From Cytidiella melzeri (Eukaryota > Basidiomycota > Agaricomycetes > Polyporales > Irpicaceae), in assembly GCA_022592445.1 (NCBI GenBank), contig JABYQR010000121.1, positions 1 to 64,000 on the forward strand: a stretch of DNA of 64,000 nucleotides, read 5' to 3'. The notes under the pieces were generated by a model. It did no database searches. It was not told the DNA's origin and was given only the letters and a program-made list of their open reading frames with translations. The position numbers were made by a program, and so were the translations under genes. Positions 9,373 through 20,642 of this stretch are shown in pieces. Each line of letters opens with the position of its first letter. The stretch's first letter is position 1.

Positions 9373-11989
9373 ATACTAATATATTTTGGTGTCGAATGTG
9401 TTGCCTTGAATGAGATGGCTGTCAGGGACGCGCAATAAGCTCAAACAAGGCACTGGGTGCTCTTGCAAATCATTGTTGGTGATTTGTACGCGGCTTGCTG
9501 TGAATACTGAGGTAAGTGCTTTGTTTACTGATGTTTGGCCTTGTGTGCGTGCAGAATGTGGGCAGTTCTTTGTCAAGCTATTGCTTGGCTTTGTGTACAC
9601 ACTGAGAATTTTTTCTGGAGCCGCTACATCTGCCACATGCCTCAACTACAACCACCCAGTCCAACCACTGTCCTCAACATGCCAGCTAGTATGGATACCA
9701 CAACCCTTCCATGTGGAGGAGATGTAAATGTAAGTTTCCTTCAAAGAGTAACACATTAGAGCTGAAACCCATCCAGGGCAGATCAGGAGCTGAAAACAAG
9801 CCAGAGGGGCCATCTACGCAAATCAGGAGCAACCAGGCGCAAGGATTCTTTGCAGTAGGTATGCAGCAGCCGTTGGAGAAGGCTGTTGGGTGTCAATTCA
9901 ACGGGGGAGAGTTGTGTTGGTGCGGTGTGAGCGGGGGAGGTGAGGGTGGCTGTGGAGTGGCAGAAATGCCACTGCACAATCAACTGGCGGCACACATTGG
10001 TCAGAGCAGTGGACGCGTTACAGAAGAGCAGTGGGGGAACTGCCTAACAGGGGAGGCCACCGGCGGACTCACCAGGGAGCAGCACGACATGGCAAGATTG
10101 TCGAACCAGTTTAAACAAACTTGGGCCTGGTGAGTGAGTCTTTCACGCATCGTGGGCTTGATAAATTGTCTGATATTTCTACTACAGACTATGCCTCTGC
10201 ACGACTGGGCCCTCACTAATTGCTATAAACAGTGCGTTCCAGGGCACAACTATTGCAACAATTAGTGTGTATCGACGTGTTTAGTGTCATCAAGCCCATA
10301 CGGACAAAGGACTTTGGATTCAGCATAGCTACAACTTGCGTAGTTGCTGTTTGTACTGTCTGACTCGGCCAGCTGCAAAAAAACATATAGTTATACATAC
10401 AACACGTGATAATGACTGAATTCATTTTAGACTACTACAACCGTAACTTTACATTGAGTGGTGGGACTTGGGATTGCTTTATACTAGGACAACTGCTACT
10501 TTACATGACTTTATCGTGCGTTACATTGCTGGCCGCTCCCCTTTGCAAGGCAATATAAACACCTGCCTTATATGGGCAACTTTGTAATGTCTGGCGCTCA
10601 ATATGAACTCCCGCCGCGCAATATAACATAATATCTTTTTTTGATTATTTACCTGATGCAGGGATCCTTGTCTGAGATGTATATAAACCTGCCTTGTAGT
10701 TCCCTATAGACCCCAGATTCTACCTCCTGGTCTTTAGATGATGTCCACCTTGTACTAGTCTCATCACTGTGCTAATTTATCCTGGCCTTTAGCTCATTGT
10801 CAGCTACTCCCTCGTTGTTGTCTCTCTCTCTTTTCTCATCATCACTTCCCTTATCGTCATTGTCCACACAAGTTTGCTTGTTGTTCCTTCATGTTGCTGT
10901 CACTTCCTTGCTCTACATAGAGTTTGGCTGTGTTCCTGACATGTGAGTTGAGTGCTGACAGGGCTCTCCGTGTTTCTTCTAGCCTGCTGACAGTCGCCCC
11001 CCGAAATCATCTTACCATGCACATTTCCAACACAGAGGGGACATTGTGCACAATGGTGTCTCTGAATTATACTCTGACTGTATTATACTCTGACACGGAT
11101 ATATACAAGAACCCCGCTGCTTGCCAGCTAGGACACCCGTTTCATGTGCCCTACGCCCTTCACTATTGTTACACAGCGCACTCATCAGGATGAACAGGCT
11201 CAACTCTGTATGCCTATCAATGTTTGTCATCATTTTAGCCTGATTTTCTTTTTGCTATTGCTCTTCTGCTTTGAACTCGTGTTTTGTATTCTATATTGTT
11301 GACGCAACATTCATCTGGACCACCCTGCTGGCAGACACTTTCCAATTGTATTTGTGCCAACTTTGTCCTCATGTTGTACTCGCACATACAGAACATACCT
11401 GTATGCATTCATTATCATGCTAGATAGTCTTGTCAAATTAATCGCTTACATGTGCATCCTTGACAGGCCTGACAGCCCCACTGGGTCCTTAATAAATACA
11501 AACTTATGATTAGACATATGAGTTTGACTGTCATAAGACAACGCACCACCACATCATGTATGAACGTGGGTCTATTCCAGCAACCATAAGCCTTGTTGCA
11601 GATCCTCATGTTACAGCAGTCAGTATTCGACAAGTGGCACTGGCATAGATGGACTATGTACTCAGCATTCCTGCAGCCTATTCTCAGCTAGCTCAGCCCT
11701 TGGTGTCATGTGATGATGCAAGGGCGGAGAGACCTCTACAATGGTCCTGATAATCCGCAGCAGTTGGTCGTGTGTTGACTGACAGAGACTGCAAGATACA
11801 TTACTTCTACTTGTGCACTTTTGACAACCAGAGCCTCGCCACCACAGTTTGACCCCACCCGACATTGGCCAACATTGCTTGCAACTGCCCAAGACCAGTC
11901 AGCACTGCTCAGCACTGCTCTGCACTGCTCTGCTCTGCTCTGCTCTGCTCTGCTCTGCTTAGCACTGCTTGGCAATGTTCCTGCACGTT
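9373..11989. other. Gene-poor repeat-derived stretch
   Basis: No convincing gene on either strand. A plus-strand frame at 9711-10133 is Gln/Gly rich without recognised motifs. Around 10545-10760 the sequence resembles an LTR promoter, with two TATA-like motifs (caatataaac near 10550 and gtatataaacc near 10679) and a ctcctggtcttta motif. A near-identical motif occurs in the LTR-like block at 21150-21230, so I read this part as an old LTR remnant. Confidence 0.5.
11900..11973 (+). repeat. CTGCT pentanucleotide array
   Basis: A run of tgctc/ctgct units, mixed with cagcactgct variants, forms a short tandem array. It lies just outside the 3' break of the LEU2 pseudogene. Confidence 0.85.
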
Positions 11990-12835
11990 GTTTGTGGCAG
12001 AGGTCCACCGACGTACATATTACCAAAGAGGTTCTCCGTCAAGATGACTCCGTTCAGCTTACTTAGGTTTGAGACAATGAGCATCGAAGCAGAGTCCACA
12101 AAGTGGTGATCGAGCTTTAGCTGCGGAAATTCGCTCAGCAGCGTCTCCGTCGCAACCTTTCTCCATAGCCTCGAGCTAGCAAGTACATTCGCTTTGTCAA
12201 TAGAATGGATAGGCAGCGGTGGGTCTGCGGCCAACGTGACCTGCGCCGCCACCCTCGTAATCCTCTGAACCTCAGACACAGAGTAGATCATCGCGCCCCA
12301 CGCCGCACCTTCCCGCGGGCTCAAGCCCATCTCTTTGCGAGTGCCAAGATACGCTCCTCCGATGAGCTCGCGAATGACGATCATGTCCACACCTTGGGTA
12401 ACCGAGGCCTTCAGTGGCGAATGCGCAAGGAGACCGTCCGAGGCAAAGTTGGCGGGCGGATGTTCGCGCACAGACCGAGTGCTTTTCGCAAAGCCAAAAG
12501 ACCCTGTTCTGGTCGTACTTTGCTGTTCGAACCCTATTTGGGTCCACCGATAGCACCTAATGTGTGTTTGTGTGTGGGCGATGATCAGCACGGTAGGTGG
12601 TGTCGTGGTCGTGATACGTACCCATCAGGATGGCATCTGCGGAGCTGCATGCTTGGAGAGTTGCACCTGTGAGGGCCTCTCCGGTGCTGTCAATCGAACA
12701 TCCTCCGAACTGGTATGCTTCGAGTTTTAACTCGACGTGGTCGATGCGGCGGACACTGCTTCTAGTACCCGGGTGGCCTCTGCTACAACTTCAGGACCTA
12801 CATTGCGAGCATCTTCAGCTACTTGGATGTGATAC
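11990..12835 (-). pseudogene. LEU2: 3-isopropylmalate dehydrogenase (LEU2-like) pseudogene
   Basis: Read on the minus strand, the pieces follow fungal LEU2, the leucine-pathway enzyme that oxidatively decarboxylates 3-isopropylmalate. In order they are [24 protein letters not shown] with [13 protein letters not shown]; an intron (about 12617-12556) followed by [45 protein letters not shown]; and [12 protein letters not shown]. Damage visible: the dinucleotide-site start is garbled; one base is lost near 12727; the Trp after GGPK is TAG; and there is a second frame change near 12450 before the [10 protein letters not shown] block. Homology ends at TENLFG, so the conserved GD-type C-terminal third is gone. 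Non-functional. Confidence 0.85.
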
Positions 12836-12989
12836 ATAGCCATACAAAATTTGCTCACCGATGCCGTCGCCTGGGAGGATGACAATATGAAAACTAACGC
12901 AATTGGTTCAGTCTGCGCAACCTGCGGTAAGGACGGAGTCTCACATCTTCTTGTTACTCTGAGATGGATAGGTAGACATCTGGCCAGTG

Positions 12990-14020
12990 TAGGCCTGGGT
13001 CCAGCGAACTCGACGACGTGGTAAAAGCACGGTCCGCGGGCTTCCTCGCCTCCCGGACACCCGGATCTTCCATAGCACCGTTGGTGAACTTGAAGCACGT
13101 TTATTCCAATGACGTTCAGCAACTGGAATACAGTGCCGTTCTTGCGGCCGATCACCACACCGTTGTCGACGAAAGCCAAAGAAGTGGGCATATCATCTCC
13201 ACGGATGCAGTTGGACCAGAGAGAGCTTATCGCGGATGTTCCACGTCGTCAAAGTGGAATCCTCAGAAATCGTGGCGAGTGCTGAACGAGGCACGTCAAA
13301 GTCGAAGGCAATGATAGGCTGAACAAACGATGTCAGTAGCATTCGACCTAAAACATTACTTACAGAGGGCACAGAGAGGTGACAGAGGTCGGGAATAGCG
13401 GTGGCAGCTGGAGTAGGGTACAATCACCGCTCGAGCGCGAGATAACCCTGACAAGACGTACAATTCCCGTTCTAGCATGTCACAACTCAGATTGGTGTAG
13501 CTTGCGTACCTTTTGACATTCCGTACGCTACCCAGTGAGTAGCTCCAATGGTGTCGGCGATTCCGCAGACCGTTGCTGCTGACGAGCCTGCGCGAGTGGC
13601 TTGGGAGGCAACGCGCGAAGCAAAGACGCGCCCTGCTGAGCGGATTGTGGTGGCAGGGGTCGCGACCTGGTTGGTTCGGCAATCTGAGTAAGGTCCTCCT
13701 GAGGAGCATAACGGTCAAATTGGACGGTCACAGATTGGGCAGGAGGCGGAAGGGACCCTTGCCCCCTTGTGAGCTGATCCATGAGGTTCTTGTCGGAGAT
13801 GGTCTTCCTGAGCCTACGGAGCTGACATCCACTGGGCGTATTGCATGCAATGTGCATAGAGGGAGTACTCACCCAGACATGAGCTGCTCAAGTAGAAACT
13901 TCCCCTACAACTCGCTCGAAGATGCTGGCGGTAATCTTGGCGCAGACCCCCGGGGTGCTGGATTTGGAGGTATGAGGAGTCCTGAATCCGAGAATCAGCG
14001 TACGCATGCAAATCGAGGGC
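12990..14020 (-). pseudogene. WD40-repeat protein fragment, frameshifted
   Basis: Minus-strand frames resemble a WD40/transducin protein: PIIAFDFDVPRSALATISED with TLTTWNIRDKL (around 13320-13200), then DDMPTSLAFVDNG and VIGRKNGTVFQLLNVIG (13190-13080). The two stretches are in different frames joined at HPWR, so a one-base indel is present. Upstream minus-strand frames (13528-13872, 13814-14011) may be further exons but carry no motif I recognise. The fragment runs in the same direction as the LEU2 pseudogene and lies directly upstream of it. It could represent neighbouring host genes moved together. Confidence 0.6.
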
Positions 14021-14590
14021 AGAGATAGTTGTTAGAAGTGACGAGAGTGCGAAACAACGCGCCTAAGCACTTCGAGGTGACCGTAATGCGGACTGCCCAC
14101 CTCCCGTTTACCAAAAAAAAAAATGATCGCCGCAAGACGTCACGAATCACAATGTCACAATGTAACTTTGCATAATCAGTGTCAGTGACCTTCCGTCACG
14201 GGCGCTGGTATTGCATAAACTGCGACTGAATACGGAGAACACGCGTTGATGCACACAACGTGTCAAAACCGGATTTTTATGGAATGTAACACGCTGCCTT
14301 CCGGTTAAACCGGCAATTAGGCGTCTAGGTTTGCGTATTCTGAGCCCTTATATGCAGTGGATTACACGAATCAATATGTGTAATCATTGCATAACCGGAA
14401 CATTAACACTCAATTAAATATTAAAGAATACCTGATGGACACGCAAAGATTACACAATGCAGTGGGATTCAATAACATAGCAGCGTAAATGTAAAGATTG
14501 TTTGATAAACACATCGAGTAAGCAGCCGTGCAATATGTAAGCTTTTGTTGAATCTTATTTGAAACATTCTTAACATATTCTGCTGTCTAT
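14021..14590. other. Non-coding stretch, AT-rich
   Basis: No ORF or RNA gene seen. Contains an A-tract (14115-14125) and several copies of an aaccgg motif. Possibly decayed transposon sequence. Confidence 0.4.
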
Positions 14591-14597
14591 TATACTA

Positions 14598-14817
14598 CTC
14601 TGTACCCAGTGGATCTACCCCCACTCTGACGAAAAAGACCAGACGTTCTGCCTGTCCGCGTTGTGACATTTTGCGCCATAATTTTCTCGATTTGTAGAGT
14701 TATTCTCGCATCAGTTTTTTTCCTTTTACAGCAGGAGTGCTAGCAACTGTCTACGGGAGCTCCAAAACCGTTCTCCCTCTCCCTCTCTCTCTCACAGGCA
14801 GAACGTCTGGGTACAAG
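14598..14817. repeat. Small inverted-repeat element (MITE-like)
   Basis: ccagacgttctgcctgt near 14638-14655 is repeated in reverse complement as acaggcagaacgtctgg near 14795-14811. The flanking gtacccag (14602) and ctgggtac (14808) extend the symmetry. The interior contains no ORF. Size and structure suit a miniature inverted-repeat element. Confidence 0.6.
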
Positions 14818-15181
14818 ACTAGTAGTGAACAGGCTTTGCAAGCTCACTGTGCAGCTGAATTCCCCCAGTACACAATTAAGACACCTGTGATGTATAGTAG
14901 TATACTAATGCAGCAATACTGGAGCCATGGAGCTACTGGAATTCATTGCTTTGTTGATCTCCAAGTGCTTTATAACATGTTATGGGTGGTGCTGCACACA
15001 TTGAACATTACATAGTAGGAGAAGAGAATCACAATAATTGCTCAATCCTATTATTCTATAGATATGTGAAGATTTGTGTCTTAGAAATCCTTCCTGGATG
15101 CTGAGGAGGAGCATGGGAGACCGAACTTGCCAATTGAGGAAAGCAGCGGCATGTTAAGCGCTATTGAAGCGCCCAAGTGTG

Positions 15182-15390
15182 GTGAGTGGTTGCTTGTCTT
15201 TTGTTTGCATGTTTGCAAGTGCACCGGTCAAAACCATGATTGTGACATGAAAAATCACATTATTGTGACATTTGCAACTTCAAATAAATACCCATAAATA
15301 ATGTCATAATAATGTGATTTTTCATGCCACAATCATGCTTTCAATCGGTACACTCGCAAACACGCGATCAAAAAACAAGAAACCACTCGC
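15182..15390. repeat. Hairpin element of about 209 bp, nested
   Basis: The left arm (15182-15271, starting gtgagtggttgc) pairs with the right arm (15301-15390, ending aaccactcgc) over about 90 bp with several mismatches. A loop of about 30 bp separates them. It begins and ends exactly where the outer foldback arm and the next palindrome meet it. Confidence 0.8.
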
Positions 15391-15810
15391 ACTGGGTAAC
15401 CACGGCCCAATTTCCGGTGGAAAAACATGAGAAATACGTGAGAAAAAATGGCGATTTTACGGTACCTTTTTGTAGCAGAAATAGCGCCGAAAAACACTGA
15501 ATATTTCATCTTGTTTTTCTTGTGAGCGAATGGATGAAAAAGTGGCTTTTTTCTCAATGCGTTTTTCCGGCCTTTTGGTGATGCCTAAACGGAGCGTTTC
15601 TCAATGGTATTTTCAACAGAAACCAAAAGGCCGGAAAAACGCATTGAGAAAAAAGCCACTTTTTCATCCATTCGCTCACAAGAAAAACAAGATGAAATAT
15701 TCAGTGTTTTTCGGCGCTATTTCTGCTACAAAAAGGTACCGTAAAATCGCCATTTTTTCTCACGTATTTCTCATGTTTTTCCACCGGAAATTGGGCCGTG
15801 GTTACCCAGT
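15391..15810. repeat. Perfect 189-bp palindrome arms with a 42-bp loop
   Basis: 15391-15579 is an exact reverse complement of 15622-15810 (paired positions sum to 31201). The two arms therefore encode the same peptide frame on opposite strands. Lack of any mismatch implies recent origin, gene conversion between arms, or a fold-back artefact. No coding role is supported. Confidence 0.9.
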
Positions 15811-16301
15811 GTCACCAAACTCGGGCGCTTCAATGGTGCTTGACATACCGCTGCTTTCCTCAATTGGCAAGTTTGGTCTCCCACGCTCCTCCTCAGCATC
15901 CAGGAAGGATTTCTAAGACACAAATCTTCACATAGCTATAGATTAAGAGGATTGAACAAGTATTGTCATTGTCTTCTCCTACTATGTGATGTTTGATTTG
16001 TGCAGCAACAGCCATAACCTGCTATAACGCACTTGGAGATCAGTAAAGCAATGAATTCCAGTAGCTCCATGGCTCTAGTGACAGTAAAATTGCTGCATTA
16101 GTATACCACTCTACATTACAGGTGTCTTAATTATGTACTGGGGGAATTAAGCCGCACAGTGAGCTTGCAAAGCCTTTTTACTACCAAGAGGGCCCTGCCA
16201 CTCGGGCGGCTCAACTTTCATATTTGGTCTCCCGTCAAAAGTTGCACAAATAGACGCGTGATGATGAGCACTGGTGGACCCGTTTTGCAAAGTGAAACTG
16301 T

Positions 16302-16472
16302 GGCCACATCACAAATCCTCGTTCATGCCCTCGTTCTGCCCACTGTTACCATGAAAGCGAGCAGTTCCTCAATAAAACCCAAGAATGACTTCATATTTTT
16401 ATCCAGAAACCGCTTGTTTTTACGGTCACAATGGGCGGAACAAGTGTGTGAACAAGGATTTGTGACGTGGTC
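16302..16472. repeat. Hairpin element of about 170 bp inside the TIR element
   Basis: The ccacatcacaaatcctcgttca block (16305) pairs with tgaacaaggatttgtgacgtgg (16449). The symmetry continues inwards through the tgcccactgttacc / ggtcacaatgggcg region with mismatches. Confidence 0.7.
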
Positions 16473-16617
16473 ACTGTCGCAGAGCAACTGCTGCTATGCT
16501 GCTAAACCCTAAAAAAGGGCAAAGAAGAGGGGGAGTGGAAATGGAAGTGGATCTCCAACGACGACAACAAGGTCAAAGTCGATGATGAGCAGGCAAGCAG
16601 GCTCAGAGGCCGGATAC

Positions 16618-16698
16618 TGGCAGTGCAAATGACGAAGTTAATATCAAGCTTATACTAGGTTACATTGAGTAACTCACCTGGCAGTGCAAATGACGAAG
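16618..16698 (+). repeat. 20-bp direct repeat, two copies
   Basis: tggcagtgcaaatgacgaag occurs at 16618-16637 and again at 16679-16698, separated by 41 bp. Confidence 0.9.
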
Positions 16699-16804
16699 AG
16701 GTCAAGATGCAGAACCAGGGAGGGTAAGGGGTACTATATATACTGTGTCTGGGTGGTCTGTGCACCAGTTCCCACACTAGGGACTGGAGTAACTGTGGGG
16801 CTGG

Positions 16805-16970
16805 AGTAACAATAGAACAATAGAATCAGGAACAATAGAACAATAGGAACTGGGGCAATCCCTAACAATAGACAAAAGACAATAGACGGAAGACAATAGG
16901 ACAATAAGAACTGGGGGAATCCCTGGGGAATCCCTATCAATGGAAGTTGAACAATAGAACAGTAGCCTAG
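16805..16970 (+). repeat. aacaatag minisatellite
   Basis: Degenerate tandem copies of aacaataga and gacaatag, interspersed with actgggg-aatccct units, fill this stretch. Confidence 0.75.
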
Positions 16971-17303
16971 GTTGATTTGGAACCGCTCCAGATTGAGTCT
17001 AGGGTTTGGGTCTGGACTATTGATAAATAAGGCAGGATGTCACGTGACCCGGGTTAGGGTTAGGTCCAGTGACACTTCTAGCCGGAAAATAAGCGCTCTA
17101 GATAGGCGCCTAAGGATGTAAACTTGTGACATTGTTGGAAAAATCCGGTCTCTGTTGGACTATCCATGTCAGTCACGGTTTCACTTTTTCAGAACAAGTC
17201 CGCAGTTCTCATCATCACGCGTCTATTTGCGCACGTTTTGATGGGAGACCAAATATGGAAGTTGAGCCACCCAAGCAGCGGGGCCCTCTTGGTAGTTAAA
17301 GTC

Positions 17304-20300
17304 TGGTGTATGGCCGGCTTCACTTACTCTACCAAGCTTGTTGCCGTTGCCAAAGCAAACAAAGCTAAAGCTCAGCGCTCCTTCAAAAACATTGTTTCAT
17401 CAGAGTATCACAGACATGCCAAAGTCTTCTCTAAGGAAGAGTCTAATCGGCTACCCCAGCATCAACACTGGGACCATTCGATTGATTTCAAACCAGAAGC
17501 TCTTGAGACCATCAAATCAAAAGTTTATCCTATGCCCCTGAACAAGCAAGCCAAGCTTGACAAGTTCATTGAAGAGAACCTATCAAAAGGTTATATCATG
17601 ACTTCTAAGTCTCCAATGGCATCTCCAGTCTTCTTCATCAAAAAGAAGGACAACAAACTCTGACTTATTCAGGACTATTGCAAACTCAACAACATCACTG
17701 TAAAGAATTGCTACCCTCTACTGCTTGCCACTGACATCATCAATAAGCTCAAGGGTGCAAAGATCTTCACAAAATTTGATGATTGTTGGGGATACCACAA
17801 CGTCCGAATCAAAGAAGGAGACGAGTACAAAGCGGCTTTTGTTACCAACCAAGGACTTTTCAAACCCAAAGTCATGTTCTTCGGTCTCATGAACTCACCT
17901 GCTACCTTCCAAGCTCTGATGGACAACATCTTTGCCAACCTCGCTGCCAAGGGCAAGATGGCTGTCTATCTAGATGACATCTTGACCTGGAGCAACAACC
18001 TGATCGAGCACTGCAAGGTTGTACATGAAGTCCTCAAGTGACTTCAGCAGCACAATCTCTATCTTCAGCCAGAAAAGGGCGGGTTTGAGAAATCTGAGAT
18101 TGAGTACCTTGGGTTGATCATTTGTGCCGGCGAAGTAGCTATGGACCCTGTCAAATTTCAAGCAGTTTCTACATGGCCTACACCCAAGAACCTCAAAGAA
18201 GTTAGAGGATGCACTGTGTGTGCCAACTTCTGCCAACGCTTCATTCAGGACTTCTCAAAGCACGCACAGCCTTTACACGCCCTGACTGAGAAGGACGTAC
18301 CGTTTGTTTGGGGTCCAGCACAGCAGACTGCCTTCACATTGCTAAAGAGGGCCTTTACCACTAAGCCTATCTTGGCAGTCTGGGACCCAGAACTTCCTAC
18401 AAGTCTGAAAGTCAATGCCTTGGGCTATGCGACCTGTGGAATCATCTCCCAGAAATCAAACAAAGATGGATTCTACCACCCTATCACCTACTGGTCCGCA
18501 TCTACAACTGAAGCAGAACGTAACTACGAAATCTTTGGTCGGGAGATGTTAGCCATTACCAAAGCTCTCAAAGATTGGTGCCACTACCTTGAAGGGCTCA
18601 AGGAACCGTTTGAGATCTGGACAGATCATGCAAACCTGCAGTACTGGAAAACTGCGCAACACCTCACTTGACGTCAAGCACGTTGGTCACTACTCTTGGC
18701 TGACTTTGACTTTGTGTTGGTATATAAGCCTGGCAGTACCATGATACACGCTGATCCTCTTTCTTGTCTTCACTCCCACGCTGTCACAAACGAAGAAGAC
18801 AACAAGGATCAGGTGGTGCTGAAACCGGAATACTTCTGGATCCTCGCTACTAGCACGCTTGCCACTACTTCTCCGCTCAAATCAAAGATCCAAGAATGCA
18901 CAGAGCAAGAAGCAGAAGTTGCACAAGCTCTTGCTACCCTTCGAGAGAAGGGTCCTGGCAAACGTGTTGGTGGTTTACTTGAATGGGAAGAGAGTAACGG
19001 ACTCATCTATTACAAAGGAAAACTCTACATCCCTAACAACAAAGAGCTCCAGTACAAAATTGTCAAATCTTGCCATGACACCCCTGCGGCTGGTCATCTA
19101 GGCAAACACGGCACCATAGAGCTAGTCTCACAACATTATTGGTGGCCAAAGATGAATGCTTTTGTAGAGACTTACATACTAGGCTGTGATCGCTGTCAAC
19201 ACTACAAGTCAGCTCCGCATCCTAAAGCAGTACTACAGCCTCAGGAAGCTCCGGCTGGACCTTGGGAACACATTGGTGTAGATCTCATCACTCAGCTGCC
19301 ACCCTCTAAGGGAGTTGATTCGATCACGGTCTACGTTGACCATTACTCCAATCAAACACACATCATCCCTACTACTACTAAGGTTAACGCTGAGGGGATT
19401 GCCGATCTACAGCACAAAGAAGTATTCCAACTTCACGGCATTCCCAAGAAGGTGTTCTCAGACCGAGGAGCCCAGTTTGCAGCGCGCTTCATGCGTGCGC
19501 TCTATCATCGCCTAGGCATAGAGACTGGTTTTACAACCGCCTATCATCCGCAAGGAAATGGCAAAGTCGAACGCAAAAACCAGGATATCGAACAGTATCT
19601 GCGTCTATTCTGTCAGCAACGACAAGACGACTGGGTCAATCATCTACTGGCGGCTGAGTTTGCACTCAACTCGCGAGTACACGGGGGTAATTCCCAAACA
19701 CTGTTTGAAGTCATCTACGGATATTGCCCCAACTTTACTATACCAGTTGGCAAGCGAAGCAATATCCCTTCACTGGATGAGCGCCTTGATAATATGGCTC
19801 GAGTACGCAAGGAGACCGAAGCAGCTCTTCGTCTAAGCAAAGAAAAGATGAAGCAACTCTACAAGTCTGAGAAGCGCTCTCCACGCGTCTTCCAAGTAGG
19901 GGACATGGTCTGGCTTAACGCTAAGAACGTCCAGATTCACCAGGCTACCCCTAAACTCGGTCCTCGACAACTCGGCCCGTACAAGGTCATCGAACGCATT
20001 GGCAATCTCGATTACAAACTTGATCTACCCAGCTATCTCCGAATCCACCCTGTCTTTCATATCAACCGTCTAAGTCCCTGGCACGACAACGGCAAAGACG
20101 TACCTCCACCTCCTGATCCTATTGTCATAGAAGGAGAAGAGCAGTATGTCGTTGAGAAGGTGCTAGACAGCAGGCTACACGGACGATGGAAGAAACTACA
20201 ATTCCTTGTCAAATGGGCAGGGTATTCAGACGGACACAATAGCTGGGAACCAGTAGAAAATCTCGAGAATAGTCAAGAAGCGATTGACGACTTCTACAAA

Positions 20301-20483
20301 GCAAACCCCGGAGCGCCCCGGGTCATCAAAGCTTCACTCTTCGCAGATCTCCGCTCGCACTTTCGGGAATTCAATACCCAGACCGACCCCGCTTTCCTTC
20401 GCACAATCTATCCATCTACATACGATCTTAGCTGGGATGAAGGCAAACACATTGGTCTGGATATCTCAAGAACATCACATTGA
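17304..20483 (+). pseudogene. Ty3/gypsy chromovirus pol, 5'-truncated with three nonsense codons
   Basis: One continuous frame encodes reverse transcriptase, RNase H, integrase and a C-terminal chromodomain. Landmarks are KGYIMTSKSPMASPVFFIKK; the RT core MAVYLDDILTWS; RNase H around YWSASTTEAERNYEIFGREM; integrase zinc-binding residues (CHDTPAAGHLGKHG, CDRCQHY) and catalytic core (IGVDLITQLP, FSDRGAQF, GKVERKNQ); and the chromodomain (YVVEKVLDSR, LVKWAGYSDGHNSWEP). Gag and protease are absent; coding sequence starts where the TIR element ends. In-frame TGA stops occur at 17661-17663, 18039-18041 and 18669-18671, all where the family usually has Arg. The final stop is at 20481-20483. Dead element. 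Confidence 0.92.
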
Positions 20484-20642
20484 CGGGTAACGTTGAGTCA
20501 ACAACACCAGAAGGGGAAAAACTTCCTAGCATCCTTCTGACTAGACAATCGGGGCAATTCTGCTGAATCCCTGTAGATGGGTAGAAGACCTCTATTACCA
20601 CAGCACAGTGATGCTTCGCGAGGATGCTCAATTTTTGGAGGG

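Larger units (their letters stand above)
14832..16175. repeat. Imperfect foldback element with arms of about 350 bp
   Basis: 14832-15184 (from ggctttgcaagctcac to aagtgtggtga) recurs in reverse complement at 15812-16175 with substitutions and small indels. Shared blocks include the segments around gaagatttgtgtcttagaaatcc, ggagccatggagctactggaattc and gtatactaatgcagcaa. The loop between the arms is completely filled by two further hairpins (15182-15390 and 15391-15810). No transposase is encoded, so this is a foldback or MITE-like non-autonomous element. Confidence 0.85.
16180..17303. mobile_element. Non-autonomous element with about 125-bp terminal inverted repeats
   Basis: 16180-16302 (starting actaccaagagggcc) matches the reverse complement of about 17170-17303 (ending ggccctcttggtagt) with scattered mismatches. 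Shared blocks include catatttggtctccc and aaatagacgcgtgatgatgag. The interior holds a smaller hairpin, a short direct repeat and an A-rich minisatellite, and no transposase. The left end abuts the foldback element and the right end abuts the truncated chromovirus. Confidence 0.75.

Noticed and set aside
9711..10133. Gln/Gly-rich 140-codon frame
   Set aside because: No recognised motif, no supporting splice structure, in a repeat-derived stretch.
15333..15916. Two overlapping frames encoding the same Phe/Lys-rich peptide
   Set aside because: Product of the perfect palindrome; the peptide is identical only because the arms are inverted copies.
17050..17066. ggttagggttagg, telomere-like
   Set aside because: Only two units; too short to claim a telomere or interstitial telomeric tract.
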